Below are positions 36,452 to 45,564 of a stretch of 64,000 nucleotides of DNA, one piece after another. The position numbers were made by a program, and so were the translations under genes. The notes beneath the pieces were generated by a model. The model did not search any database and was not told where the DNA came from. It saw only the letters and a program-made list of their open reading frames with translations. Each line of letters starts with the position of its first letter. Position 1 is the stretch's first letter. The stretch is from Hymenobacter puniceus (GTDB lineage Bacteria; Bacteroidota; Bacteroidia; Cytophagales; Hymenobacteraceae), in contig NZ_JACSCX010000004.1 of NCBI RefSeq assembly GCF_014333525.1, positions 416,647-480,646 of the forward strand. The letters are read 5' to 3'.

Positions 36452-37345
36452 CTAGCTGGCGGGCACCACGGTGGCCGCGGCTACACGCTGGCCCTGCGGC
36501 GCCTGCACCGGCGTGGCCATAATCTCGGCCAGTACGGGGTCGGGCACTGCAGCAGGTTGCGGGGCATTATCCCAGACTTTCCACTGGGCTTGGTTTTTCT
36601 GCCAGAGCTCTTCCAGCATGTTCCGGTCGCGGAGGGTATCCATAGGCTGCCAGAAGCCAGTGTGGCGGAAAGCCGCCAGGTGGCCTTCGCGGGCGAGGCG
36701 CTCCATTGGCGCTTTCTCCCACATGGTGCTGTCGTCATCAATGTAGTCGAGGACGCTGGGCTCCAGCACGAAGAAGCCCCCGTTGATCCACGGCGTCTCG
36801 CCGCCTTCAGGCTTTTCGGTGAAGCTCTCAATCCGGTCGGCGCTATCGTGCAGGTTGAATACCCCAAAGCGGCCAGGCTGCCGGACGGCCGTGAGCGTGG
36901 CCAGCACGCCCTGCTCCTGGTGGTAGCGCACGGCGGCACTAATGTCTACGTCCCCTACCCCGTCACCGTAAGTAAGGCAGAACGTGCTGTCATCCAAATA
37001 CTCCCGCACCCGGCGCAGGCGGCCACCGGTCATGGTTTCCTGGCCGGTGTCCACCAGCGTCACATTCCAGGGTTCGGTGTTGTTGCGGTGCACCTGCATT
37101 TCGTTGCGGTCCATCCGGAACGTCACATCGGCATTATGCAGGAAGTAGTCAGAGAAATACTGCTTGATCATATGGCCTTTGTAGCCACAGCAGATTATAA
37201 AGTCGCGGATGCCATGATGCGCGTAAATCTTCATAATGTGCCACAGAATAGGTTTTCCCCCTATTTCCACCATAGGCTTCGGGCGCACGCCGCTTTCTTC
37301 GCTGATGCGGGTGCCGTAGCCCCCCGCCAGAATTACCGCTTTCAT
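36452..37345 (-). CDS. rfbF: Glucose-1-phosphate cytidylyltransferase
   Basis: It makes CDP-glucose from CTP and glucose-1-phosphate, the entry step to CDP-linked deoxysugars. The nucleotidyltransferase motif is at 6-13 (LAGGYGTR), followed by [19 protein letters not shown], which is characteristic of Rfb[10 protein letters not shown] near 123 and [15 protein letters not shown] further down also match. At 297 aa it exceeds the usual 257 or so by a Pro/Ala-rich tail of about 40 residues. It is the first gene of the sugar module, with an AT-rich promoter region upstream (37.38-37.56 kb). Confidence 0.94.
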   Translation of the reverse strand: MKAVILAGGYGTRISEESGVRPKPMVEIGGKPILWHIMKIYAHHGIRDFIICCGYKGHMIKQYFSDYFLHNADVTFRMDRNEMQVHRNNTEPWNVTLVDTGQETMTGGRLRRVREYLDDSTFCLTYGDGVGDVDISAAVRYHQEQGVLATLTAVRQPGRFGVFNLHDSADRIESFTEKPEGGETPWINGGFFVLEPSVLDYIDDDSTMWEKAPMERLAREGHLAAFRHTGFWQPMDTLRDRNMLEELWQKNQAQWKVWDNAPQPAAVPDPVLAEIMATPVQAPQGQRVAAATVVPAS

Positions 37346-37626
37346 GACTGCAACAGGTTTGGAAACGTTTGGTATTCAGAGAACTGACAAGCCGAGAGAA
37401 GTCTAAATAACCTGCATTCATAAGCATAGTGGCTGATGAATATACTGGCTAGTGAAAGGTAACAATATTTATAATATTGCCAACAATTTATATCAATAAA
37501 TAATAATAAATAACAAATAAAGATTCATTTAGTCCATATACAATCTTCAGCAGTATACACTTGCTGTTTGTTGGCCGACGCGTGTATAGCTGGATGGAAC
37601 CACACGATATAAGGCAAGGCAGACTG

Positions 37627-38412
37627 CTACTCGTTGCAGACTGCGTGCGCTTCAGGCCGGCCCACGCTCATGGCTACCAGGCGACGGGTCACCAGATACA
37701 GAAAGCGGGAATTGGTGAGCAGGTACCGCCGCCACAAGCGGCGGGGCTCCAGCCACAAGCGGTACGCCCATTCCAGCCACAGCCGCCGGGCCCACAGCGG
37801 CAGCCGCTGCTCCAGGCCGGCATACACCGGAAAGGCCTGCCCTACGCCCAGCATACAGGCCCTAATTCGGCCACGATGAGCAGCCATCCAGTTTTCCTGT
37901 TTCGGGCAGCCCAGCGCCACAAACAACAGATCGGGGTCGGCGGCGTTGATGGCGGCTGTTTCCGCTTCGTCTTCTTCGGGCGTGAGCGGCCGGAAGGGCG
38001 GCGCATAAGCTCCCACAATTCGCAACTCGGGTAGCTCGCGCCGGGCTCGGGCCAGCATTGCCTCCAATACCCGTGGCGTGGTACCATAAAAATATACCGA
38101 CTGCTGGCGCTGGGCGGCTTCAGCCAGCAAGGCCGGTAGCAAGTCCATGCCGGCAATGCGCGCCTGCTGCTGGCCTGTATTAAACCAGCCTACTGCGGCG
38201 GCCACCGGGCTGCCATCGGGGGCAGCGATGGTTGCCTGATTAAGCACTTGCCGAAAGCCCGGGTCGCGCTGCGACTCTACCAGCATATGTACGTTTGCAA
38301 AACACACGTAAGCCGAGCAGCGGGCGGCTCCCAGCTGCAGAATAGCATCAACGAAATGAGCGGATGTACCCGTAGAAATACGGGAATCGAGGACGTAGCG
38401 CTTGGGTAGCAT
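37627..38412 (-). CDS. WecG/TagA/CpsF family glycosyltransferase
   Basis: A GT26-family transferase of 261 aa that typically adds the second sugar to an undecaprenyl-linked primer. Motifs are TIAAPDGSPVAAAVGWF near 72-88, YFYGTTPRVLEAML, and DLLFVALGCPKQENWM near 172-187. The last two are the family hallmarks. The C-terminus is basic and hydrophobic (WARRLWLEWAYRLWLEPRRLWRRYL), consistent with peripheral membrane binding. It follows the initiating phosphotransferase gene (about 100 bp away) on the minus strand, as expected for priming steps. Confidence 0.93.
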   Translation of the reverse strand: MLPKRYVLDSRISTGTSAHFVDAILQLGAARCSAYVCFANVHMLVESQRDPGFRQVLNQATIAAPDGSPVAAAVGWFNTGQQQARIAGMDLLPALLAEAAQRQQSVYFYGTTPRVLEAMLARARRELPELRIVGAYAPPFRPLTPEEDEAETAAINAADPDLLFVALGCPKQENWMAAHRGRIRACMLGVGQAFPVYAGLEQRLPLWARRLWLEWAYRLWLEPRRLWRRYLLTNSRFLYLVTRRLVAMSVGRPEAHAVCNE

Positions 38413-38510
38413 AAGCGGTAACGAATGCAGGGCATGCTTTTACACCGTACTGCCCGAGCAGGTAGCCCTCGGGGCGAGGCGGGCTGATCAGCCAGCTACC
38501 TGACAGGTGA

Positions 38511-39908
38511 TTAGTACGCGTTTTTTTCGCCCCGAACCATGTTCCAGACGGTTTGCCCGATAATTTTCATGTCCATCCCGAACGACCAGTTTTCCACGTA
38601 CTTCAGGTCATATTCCACCCGTTTTTCCATGGTACCGGCTTCCCGGGTTTCGCCCCGGTAGCCATTCACCTGCGCATAGCCGGTGATGCCAGGCGTGACG
38701 GCGTGACGCAGGTGGTAGGTGCGGATGTGTTTGCTGTATTCCTCGAGTTGGGAAATCATGTTGGGCCGTGGCCCCACCACCGACATGTGCCCCAGCAGTA
38801 CGTTGAAAAACTGAGGTAGCTCATCTAGGTTGTACTTGCGCAAATATTGGCCCACCCGCGTTACACGCACGTCGTGCTTGGTGGCCTGCAATTCGGGGTG
38901 GCCGTGGCTGGCCTGCATGGTGCGCAGCTTGTAGCACGGAAACAGCTGGTTGCGCTTGCCAGGGCGCATCTGCCGGAAAAACACCGGCCCCGGCGAATCC
39001 AGCTTGATAAGGAGCGCCAGCACAGGCATAATAATTGGAAATATGGTGCAGATAACCAGTCCGGAAAACATAATATCAAAAAGCCGTTTCATTACCTGAT
39101 TGGTGCGCATCCCCAGCGGCTCATGCCGGATAGTGAGGATAGGCAGGTGGTCGTAGAAATACACATTCACATCTTTGTGCACCGTTCCACGGAAGTCAGG
39201 CACGATCCGGAAGGAGAGAAAATTATCGTCGGCGAAGCGCGAGAGTTCCTCGATAAGATGGCGCTGATCAAGTGGCAGCGCGAAGTAGATGTCATTGACT
39301 TGTTCGCGCAGGCAATAACTCTTCAAATCGGCCAGGCGCCCACGAACCACCGTCTGGAGCTTTACGGGCAGGGCTTCATCCGAAAAAAACCCCATAAACT
39401 CATTCCCGATAGGATCGTGCGAAGCCAGAAAACGGTAAAGCTCCTGGCCACTGTCGCCGGCTCCAATGATGACATACCGGCTGTTGGCACGCGCAAAGTG
39501 CTTGTGGTAAGAGCGATAAAGAAACGTCAGCAGAAACCGGCCCGACACAACCCCAACCATGGCGAGGCTGTACACGGAAAACAGGTATTCGATGGGAGGC
39601 CAGTGCGTGCCGCCTGCCGCAACTGCCAGTAGCACAAGAGCTGCATGAAGCAAAAAGGTGCGGATCAGATGCACCAGCTTCTCCGGATATGTAATCAGCC
39701 GGTCTACCCGGTATATGTTGGCATACTGGCCTGACAGAATCCACCAGAGCAGCCCGAAGATGATAAAGAAAAAGGGATAGTAGCCGCCAAAATCCCAGTC
39801 ACCCAGGGTGATACGGCCAGCTAGCCGGAAAGCTCCGAAAATAAGGAGCACATCAACGAACAACAGGATGACGCGAGAAGCGTCCGTGTAGTGTCTGTAG
39901 CGTTCCAT
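38511..39908 (-). CDS. Undecaprenyl-phosphate sugar phosphotransferase (WbaP/WcaJ-like)
   Basis: It starts repeat-unit synthesis by moving a hexose-1-phosphate to undecaprenyl phosphate. The 465 aa from the ATG at 39908 begin with four or so N-terminal membrane helices (ILLFVDVLLIFGAF, FFFIIFGLLWWIL). A CoA-binding-like central domain follows (YVIIGAGDSGQELYRF). The C-terminal catalytic domain has KRLFDIMFSG, the helix before LLIKLDSPGPVFFRQMRPG, KLRTM, and DELPQFFNVLLGHMSVVGPRP. This is a full-length poly-isoprenyl phosphotransferase. It leads the minus-strand EPS arm. Confidence 0.95.
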   Translation of the reverse strand: MERYRHYTDASRVILLFVDVLLIFGAFRLAGRITLGDWDFGGYYPFFFIIFGLLWWILSGQYANIYRVDRLITYPEKLVHLIRTFLLHAALVLLAVAAGGTHWPPIEYLFSVYSLAMVGVVSGRFLLTFLYRSYHKHFARANSRYVIIGAGDSGQELYRFLASHDPIGNEFMGFFSDEALPVKLQTVVRGRLADLKSYCLREQVNDIYFALPLDQRHLIEELSRFADDNFLSFRIVPDFRGTVHKDVNVYFYDHLPILTIRHEPLGMRTNQVMKRLFDIMFSGLVICTIFPIIMPVLALLIKLDSPGPVFFRQMRPGKRNQLFPCYKLRTMQASHGHPELQATKHDVRVTRVGQYLRKYNLDELPQFFNVLLGHMSVVGPRPNMISQLEEYSKHIRTYHLRHAVTPGITGYAQVNGYRGETREAGTMEKRVEYDLKYVENWSFGMDMKIIGQTVWNMVRGEKNAY

Positions 39909-40909
39909 GGAGACTGCTGAGTAAAGGAGGAGGCGCGGACAATAGGTGGAATTGTAGGATGGTACGCGGAGCAACAACAATACAAATAAACATTAATTAT
40001 TCTTAAATCAATAATTTATATAACTTTATTTTACAAAAGGATAATAATATCTATGAATGATTCCCGATTACCCTCCTCAGTTCGAGGATATAGGTTTATA
40101 GGTATATCATGGATAAAACCACTGATCAGCAGTCTGTTTGCTTAGACTGGGCAGTAGACAGTGGTGCTTTATATCACTGGACTGCTACAGTACTGAGTCG
40201 GGAGTGAGTTCAGCAAGCCACAGAAATGCACTTGACGCAAATGATGTGTCATTGCTGAAACCTGGCAGTACCAAGTCAACACCATATAAATGACAGCCTT
40301 GGTTTTAGAAGTGGGCCCAACCAAGACACAGCAGCGGGTGTGGCTTTGGATGGCAGCAGTTCCAACAGCCTACGCGCGGCGCTCGATGCCTGGGCACGCG
40401 TAGCTAAACTTGTCTTACTTAAGAGCCTTAAGAGCAAACTAGCTCAGGAGGTGGAATAGCCGAAGCGTCTTGCTCTTTCACAACCGAACATACGGCTGCC
40501 CCACGCCTGAATCACTGTGAAAAGGGCCTTATGCACAGCATGCATTGTCGCTGACTATCGAAACTCGACAATTATCTCCTCCTATTTCAACACCCTAAGC
40601 TGCTGGTGGCGGGTACCTGAAGACGAAATGCAGGTGTCGACAAGGGTCTACTCTGCTTATCCATCGACTGGTGATGACAAACACGCATTTAGGCTTCACC
40701 TGCACTACAATACTGGCCGGTCACCAGCAGGGCTGATGTAGGCCAGGTGCAGCGGTGGGAGCTGTATGCCACAAAACCAGGCTTACTCCCGCTGGTGCCG
40801 CTATCAGTGTACCTACAGGAGCCTTGCCGAGAGTTGGAGGTATACACGGGTGGGTAAAACTATTCGAAAGGGCCAACGCAGCATATTGCGTTAGCCCCTG
40901 CTAGATGTC
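39909..40909. other. Gene-poor 1-kb region
   Basis: The first 150 bp are AT-rich and probably hold the promoter of the phosphotransferase gene. The rest has mixed composition and no intact gene. Part of it (about 40300-40725) reads as a decayed IS1-type transposase. The 74-codon frame at 40517-40741 is not convincing as a gene by itself. Confidence 0.6.
40300..40725 (+). pseudogene. Possible decayed IS1-family transposase relic
   Basis: The frame near 40306-40360 gives LEVGPTKTQQRVWLWMA, resembling the VG.K.Q.RWLW.A core of IS1-type transposases. About 80 codons later another frame gives YFNTL (near 40583), and 40 codons further FRLHLHYN (near 40690). These match in order and spacing the (E)RFNNTLRQR and LF.HHYN motifs. 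Stops and frame changes lie between them. I did not find terminal inverted repeats. This reading is from memory of the family and needs a profile search. Confidence 0.3.
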
Positions 40910-42145
40910 TTAGCGAACCTTCTTTCCTGCACTTATTGCTTGATTGATGATTTGTATACGTGGCAGCATCTGTGCATCGATGCTGTATAGGTTTTCTATT
41001 TTTTCTAATCCTTTCCTAGACAACAGCTCCAATTCAGCAGGATTATGATAATAATACTCTACGTAGTCATAAATGTTATCTACGTCATTTTCAATCAGGA
41101 CTATATCCGTCTTATGTTCAAAATACAGGTTCTGCCCTAACACATCCGAGCAGAATAGTGCAACACCCATTAAGCCAGCTTCAATGCAGCCACCTGTAGG
41201 AAATCCATCAAACGCACCATTTCCTAATTTAAAAGGCACATTAGGCGAAACAATAATATCCATCTCAGCATAGAACTGCGCAAAGAAACTGGTTTCGCGC
41301 GGACCATAGAAAATGATATTATTATATCCTTCGACATCGATATCGGTTTCGTCGAACGTTCCGACAATGTGAAATTTAATATCCGGGTATTTCAGGCTAG
41401 TCTTTTTGGCCAGCGCAATAAAGGTATCGTAGCCTTTATCAATACCCAACGGCATGTATTTATTGGCCACAAAGCAAATTTGAAGGCTCGTGTCCTTTCT
41501 TGCACTCCTTGTTTCCTTCTTTTTACTTAAGCTGAGATTGTCAGCAGGCATCACTACACCATAAATCAGTTCTATCCTATCGGATGGGCAGAAGTTGTTA
41601 TCAACCAAGTAATCGAGCGTTATCTTCTGGGTGACAATAACTTTTCTAAAAAATGGAGAGCTAAAAATTTTTCTTAATTGCCCCTCCACCTGCTCATCGT
41701 GCATCAAAAATCCTCCACCTGGATATAATGTAAAGACGAAAGGCGTTGAATTTGCTTCGATTGTTGGAAGAAAGTTATGCGTATTGTGCAGGAAAGTAAG
41801 ATAAACTAAATCAGCCTTTATTTTACGATATGGACTAAATTTTAATATTCTACCGACATGCTCTGTGTACGTTTTAAGATGGTTAGCCACCACTTTCTCT
41901 ATACTGTCGTACACCTTCAGATACGAAAGAGAAGATCCAGTTGTATAAACAATTGAATCTGGAAAAACAGCTAGGTAATAGTTGAATTCTACAAACCTAA
42001 ACGTGGATAATGGCAATGGATAAATATCATCGATAATAACCAGACTATGCTTCCGGTTGCGGAGATAATTAGCTGGAAAAAACTGCCAGAAGTTTTTCTG
42101 TTTATTGAAAAGGCTTTTAGACTTTCTTTTAAATATTTTGAGCAT
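40910..42145 (-). CDS. AT-rich glycosyltransferase, GT4-like, probably acquired
   Basis: A 411-aa protein with a GT-B layout. The N-terminal half has HSLVIIDDIYPLPLSTFR and FVFTLYPGGGFLMHDE. The C-terminal half has LQICFVANKYMPLGIDKGYDTF, FHIVGTFDE, IIFYGPRETSFFAQFYAEMD and a donor-site-like FPTGGCIEAGLMGVALF. The base composition is far below its neighbours (17 G/C of 60 at 41041-41100, 22 of 60 at 41221-41280), with Lys/Ile/Asn-rich coding. It is flanked by a transposase relic on one side and a tRNA gene on the other. It probably acts on the same surface polymer, but the specificity is unknown. Confidence 0.8.
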   Translation of the reverse strand: MLKIFKRKSKSLFNKQKNFWQFFPANYLRNRKHSLVIIDDIYPLPLSTFRFVEFNYYLAVFPDSIVYTTGSSLSYLKVYDSIEKVVANHLKTYTEHVGRILKFSPYRKIKADLVYLTFLHNTHNFLPTIEANSTPFVFTLYPGGGFLMHDEQVEGQLRKIFSSPFFRKVIVTQKITLDYLVDNNFCPSDRIELIYGVVMPADNLSLSKKKETRSARKDTSLQICFVANKYMPLGIDKGYDTFIALAKKTSLKYPDIKFHIVGTFDETDIDVEGYNNIIFYGPRETSFFAQFYAEMDIIVSPNVPFKLGNGAFDGFPTGGCIEAGLMGVALFCSDVLGQNLYFEHKTDIVLIENDVDNIYDYVEYYYHNPAELELLSRKGLEKIENLYSIDAQMLPRIQIINQAISAGKKVR

Positions 42146-42652
42146 ACCGGCAAAGACTGAAATCCATTTTTTGTCGCAATATAACGAAATTGCCTGTTTT
42201 CAGCCCTTCTGACTGGCTATTCTGCCGGAACACAAGCGTAGTTTAGTAGCCCCCACATCCGGCCCCACAGCGCGTAGAAACGTCAGTTGAGAACAGAATT
42301 GCAAGCAGCCAGCATATTGGAAATTACTCGCCTAATAGAAGTTCAGGATGCCACATTTTACCATCAGCAACACCCAAGCACCAGCACCTTCTAATTGCAG
42401 TAGTCGCCGGCACCGTCGGCAGTACCGGCCAGTATAGTGGCATAACGTGGCACATCAGCCGCAACTTCCGGTCAACAGGCAACGCGGAGCAATTCGGTGG
42501 TCTGGGCTTCTTTAGTGGTAGTAGCAGAACAACTCACAGTCTACGAAGCTACCGTTTTGAGCACCTCAATCAGAATACGCGCAAATTGAACAAGTCCTTA
42601 GTGCGAACTTCGTCACCTGATTGTTTTATCGATGCTCTACCAATCGAAAGCA
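42146..42652. other. Gene-free spacer, about 500 bp
   Basis: It lies between the AT-rich transferase and the tRNA terminator. Frames are short and broken, and the composition moves from AT-rich to mixed. I see no gene, repeat or motif that I can name, apart from the expected promoter of the transferase near 42150-42250. Confidence 0.5.
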
Positions 42653-42685
42653 AAATCCCTCTTTCCGGTATGGAAAGAGGGATTT
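42653..42685 (-). terminator. tRNA terminator hairpin
   Basis: Perfect 14-bp arms AAATCCCTCTTTCC and GGAAAGAGGGATTT enclose a 5-nt loop, 14 bp past the tRNA 3' end on the same strand. Confidence 0.85.
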
Positions 42686-42698
42686 CAACTTCAATGGG

Positions 42699-42772
42699 TG
42701 GGCCCAACTGGAATCGAACCAGTGACCTGCTGATTATGAGTCAGCTGCTCTAACCGATTGAGCTATAGGCCC
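42699..42772 (-). tRNA. tRNA with CAU anticodon, probably tRNA-Ile2 (else elongator tRNA-Met)
   Basis: The reverse complement folds as a 74-nt cloverleaf. The acceptor stem is GGGCCTA against TGGGCCC, the D-arm is AGCTCAATCGGTTAGAGC, the anticodon loop is CTCATAA with CAT, and the T-arm is CTGGTTCGATTCCAG. The GGGCCTA acceptor is like that of the tRNA-Ile(GAU) found in Bacteroidota rRNA operons, which favours the lysidine-modified Ile2 tRNA that reads AUA. CCA is not fully encoded. The 3' end faces the AT-rich transferase region. Confidence 0.9.
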
Positions 42773-42943
42773 GGTGCGTTACATGCTGCGACAAGGGTGT
42801 AGCAGCGCGCTTCGACGTTGCAAACTTCGGCCATTGCCGCCGCATTTGCAACGCGAAATTGGTATTTGCTGGCGCGGATCAAGACTTTTGCAGGCAGTAA
42901 CCATCTTGCCGGGCAGCCGACGAACTTTTCAACTGACTTCTTT

Positions 42944-43621
42944 ATGCCTCACCAACTGCCAAACTTGCTCTTCGATTTTGGGGGCGTCATCATCAATATC
43001 GACTACCAGCGCACCCTGGAGGCAATGGGCCGCCTGCATCAGCACGGCAGCACCATCGAGTTTACGCAGGCGGCGCAGTCGGAGCTGTTCGACCAGATGG
43101 AAATGGGGCGCCTGACGCCGCACGAGTTCCGGGAAGGGCTGCGCGCCACTTACGAGCTGCAGGCCACGGATGAGGACCTGGATGCCGCCTGGAACGCCAT
43201 GCTGCTGGATGTGCCGGCCGAGCGGCTGGCTTTGATTGCGGAATTGCGGGCCCGGGGCCATCAGACGGCCCTGCTATCCAATACAAACCAGATTCACATC
43301 GACCAGATCAACCGGGTCCTGCGTACGCAATACGGTTTCGAGCACGGCATTGCCGATTGCCTGGACCGGGTGTTTTACTCGCAACAGGTGGGCTTGCGCA
43401 AGCCGGGCGAAGAAATATTCCGGCACGCCTTGCGCGAGATGAACTGGAAGGCCGAAGAAACTCTTTTTATCGAGGATAGTTTGCAGCACATCGAAACGGC
43501 CCAACGTATTGGCCTGCACACGCTGTTTCTGGCTCCGCCCCTTACCCTCACCGACGCACTTCCTGCTGCCCTCCGTGCCTTCCCCAACCGAGAACCTTCC
43601 CCCAATACTCCCCTCTCCTGA
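42944..43621 (+). CDS. HAD superfamily hydrolase (subfamily IA, YihX-like)
   Basis: A small phosphatase of 225 aa. The nucleophile motif is near residues 8-14 (LLFDFGGVIINID), in the FDFGGV form typical of YihX/epoxide-hydrolase-N-like HAD proteins, where the second Asp is replaced by Gly. ALLSNTNQIHID near 107 is motif II. The Lys of motif III is in LRKPGEEIF and the acidic motif IV is FIEDS. I chose the ATG at 42944 (MPHQLPNLLFDFGG). The substrate is probably a small phosphosugar or phosphometabolite. It overlaps the protease gene, suggesting coupled translation. Confidence 0.9.
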   Translation: MPHQLPNLLFDFGGVIINIDYQRTLEAMGRLHQHGSTIEFTQAAQSELFDQMEMGRLTPHEFREGLRATYELQATDEDLDAAWNAMLLDVPAERLALIAELRARGHQTALLSNTNQIHIDQINRVLRTQYGFEHGIADCLDRVFYSQQVGLRKPGEEIFRHALREMNWKAEETLFIEDSLQHIETAQRIGLHTLFLAPPLTLTDALPAALRAFPNREPSPNTPLS

Positions 43622-44786
43622 CGCTGCGAACCTCGGAGTACCTACTAAGCCAACACCTACCGAACCGGAGGAGTTGTTGGATGCTTTGTATTCCGAAAAG
43701 CCGAAACCACCACAGTGGCGGCGCTACGCGCTGCATCTGGGGTTGTTTCTGCTTACGCTGCTGACCACCACGCTGGCCGGCGCCGAGTGGATGACCGGCA
43801 AGTTTACGTTTGAAGGCCTGGGCTTGACGCCAGCAGAAATCTGGCAGGGCTTATGGTTTTCGGTGCCGTTTCTGGGAGTACTGACGGTGCATGAGTTTGG
43901 GCACTACTTCACGGCCCGGCACCACCGAGTACGCGCCACGCTGCCGTATTATATTCCGTTTTTCACGGGTATGTTCAGCACCATCGGGACGTTTGGGGCA
44001 GTTATCCGCGTCAAGGACCGGATATTCTCGCGCAAGGAGTTTTTTGACATTGGGCTGGCCGGCCCCCTGGCGGGGTTTCTGGTGGCCGTGCCGGTGCTGA
44101 TTTACGGCTTTACGCATCTGCCAATTCAAGGACAGATTCGGGTTGAAGAATTCTATGATCATGAGGACCTCGAATACGCTGTTATTTTAGCGAAGCCATT
44201 GTTGTATCGCCTTCTGGAGCACGTATTCGCCGATCCAAATCGATTACCCTTAGATATTCACCTGATTCACTACCCGATGCTGTTGGCAGGCTCCTTGGCG
44301 CTGTTCTTCACAGCGCTCAACCTGCTGCCCATTGGCCAGCTTGATGGCGGGCATATTCTGTACGGCTTGCTGGGATTTCGGCGGTTCAACCGGCTGTCGG
44401 GGCTGCTGTTTGTAGGCTATATCTTCTACGCCGGTCTGGGGCTGTTTTCGTTGCGCACCAACAGCGAAACGTGGCTCTATTGGGGCGTGCCGTATTTCGC
44501 TTACCTGATTGTGGTATTGCGGCCGGTGGTACCGCGGCCGTGGCAGGCGCTGGTGCTGGCCGTGGCTTTATGGGCGGTGCAGCTAGCCTGTATAATGGCT
44601 GTGCCGGGCATTATGGGCAACCCTGGCTGGCTGGTATTCGGGTTGCTGCTTAGCCGGCTGATGGGCGTGTTTCATCCGCCGGCGCCCGACGAAACCCCAC
44701 TTTCGGCGGGCCGCAAGGTGCTGGGCTGGCTGATGCTGGCTATTTTTGTGCTGTGCTTTACACCTAGTCCGTTCGAGTTTATCTGA
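43575..44786 (+). CDS. Site-2 protease family protein (M50)
   Basis: An intramembrane metalloprotease of about 403 aa with at least six membrane helices. The zinc motif HEFGH lies in LTVHEFGHYFTARHHR, and the third ligand is in the QLDGGHI motif (LPIGQLDGGHILYGL). Between them is GLAGPLAGFLVAVPV. No ATG exists upstream of the conserved part. The GTG at 43575 is the best candidate and makes the gene overlap the HAD gene by 47 bp; a TTG at 43509 is possible. The N-terminus is Pro/Glu-rich and cytoplasmic. The substrates are unknown, with membrane-protein or anti-sigma processing a general guess. Confidence 0.88.
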   Translation: MPSPTENLPPILPSPDAANLGVPTKPTPTEPEELLDALYSEKPKPPQWRRYALHLGLFLLTLLTTTLAGAEWMTGKFTFEGLGLTPAEIWQGLWFSVPFLGVLTVHEFGHYFTARHHRVRATLPYYIPFFTGMFSTIGTFGAVIRVKDRIFSRKEFFDIGLAGPLAGFLVAVPVLIYGFTHLPIQGQIRVEEFYDHEDLEYAVILAKPLLYRLLEHVFADPNRLPLDIHLIHYPMLLAGSLALFFTALNLLPIGQLDGGHILYGLLGFRRFNRLSGLLFVGYIFYAGLGLFSLRTNSETWLYWGVPYFAYLIVVLRPVVPRPWQALVLAVALWAVQLACIMAVPGIMGNPGWLVFGLLLSRLMGVFHPPAPDETPLSAGRKVLGWLMLAIFVLCFTPSPFEFI

Positions 44787-44843
44787 GTGGCCTGATGTTC
44801 TCTTTGTTTCCTGTGGCGGCTCAGGCCGTCGTTTCATTACTAC

Positions 44844-45485
44844 ATGCTTCTTGAACAACGCCGGCTGTGGGCCGGCACCACCCAGCTGGCACTACGCCAG
44901 CACGGCCTCTATGTCTGCCAGCGCGAGTTTAGCGGCCGGGCACTGCTGGAAGTGGAGCTACCCTACGAGGAGATTCTGCCCGTGCGGGTGGAGCGCCGCA
45001 GCAACATACCGCGCAAAAAGCTGCTCCGGCTGCTGGCCGTTGTAGGTGGCATCCTGTTCACCTACACCATCGACCACCGCCCCGACGCCTCGTTCGTGGC
45101 CGACTTCTGGCTGCGGGCACTGGGGTTGGGTGGTTGCCTGCTGGCGTATGCTTGGTATGGCTGGCAGCACCGCTGGCACGAATTCGTATTGCTCACGTCG
45201 CGCTCCAGCATCATCCTCGCCGACCGTTCTTCGGAGCAGACCGCCCTGCACGGCTTTGCGGAGGCCCTGGACCGCCGCACCAAAAACTACCTACGCCACG
45301 AGTACGGCCAGATCAATCCGCTGGGCCCCATCGAGTTGCAGCTAAACCGCCTGCAGTGGCTGCAGGGCCTGGAAGTGCTGACCGACGCCGAAGCCCGCGC
45401 CCGTGCCACCCGCCTCACCGGCCGCCTCTCCTTGGACACCATGCGCAGCATGGGCCAAGATCTGGAAACGCCCTACGTGAATTAG
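44844..45485 (+). CDS. Hypothetical membrane protein, 213 aa, PH-like
   Basis: I do not recognise a named family. It starts with a beta-rich segment (GTTQLALRQHGLYVCQREFSG), has two hydrophobic helices at about 61-75 and 90-110, then a second beta-rich segment (HRWHEFVLLTSRSSIILADR). The C-terminal tail is charged and helical. The sheet / two helices / sheet layout resembles small bacterial PH-domain membrane proteins. It lies 57 bp after the protease gene and may be co-transcribed with it. A strong hairpin follows. Confidence 0.7.
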   Translation: MLLEQRRLWAGTTQLALRQHGLYVCQREFSGRALLEVELPYEEILPVRVERRSNIPRKKLLRLLAVVGGILFTYTIDHRPDASFVADFWLRALGLGGCLLAYAWYGWQHRWHEFVLLTSRSSIILADRSSEQTALHGFAEALDRRTKNYLRHEYGQINPLGPIELQLNRLQWLQGLEVLTDAEARARATRLTGRLSLDTMRSMGQDLETPYVN

Positions 45486-45560
45486 GACATAGGGCTTAGG
45501 GTATAGGCCGTTCTATTGAACTTCTGATCGAACGACCTATGCCCTAAGCCCTATATCCTA
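45483..45560. terminator. Bidirectional inverted repeat, 25-bp arms
   Basis: Arms 45483-45507 and 45536-45560 pair with two mismatches around a 28-bp spacer (core ATAGGGCTTAGGG). It lies in the convergent gap between the 213-aa gene and pgk and begins at the stop codon of the former. The sequence type (CATAGGGCTTAGG) looks like a dispersed repeat as well. Confidence 0.8.
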
Positions 45561-45564
45561 AGCC

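Noticed and set aside
40517..40741. 74-codon frame in the gene-poor region
   Set aside because: It is not a convincing protein. Its end resembles part of a decayed transposase, so it was treated as part of the relic.
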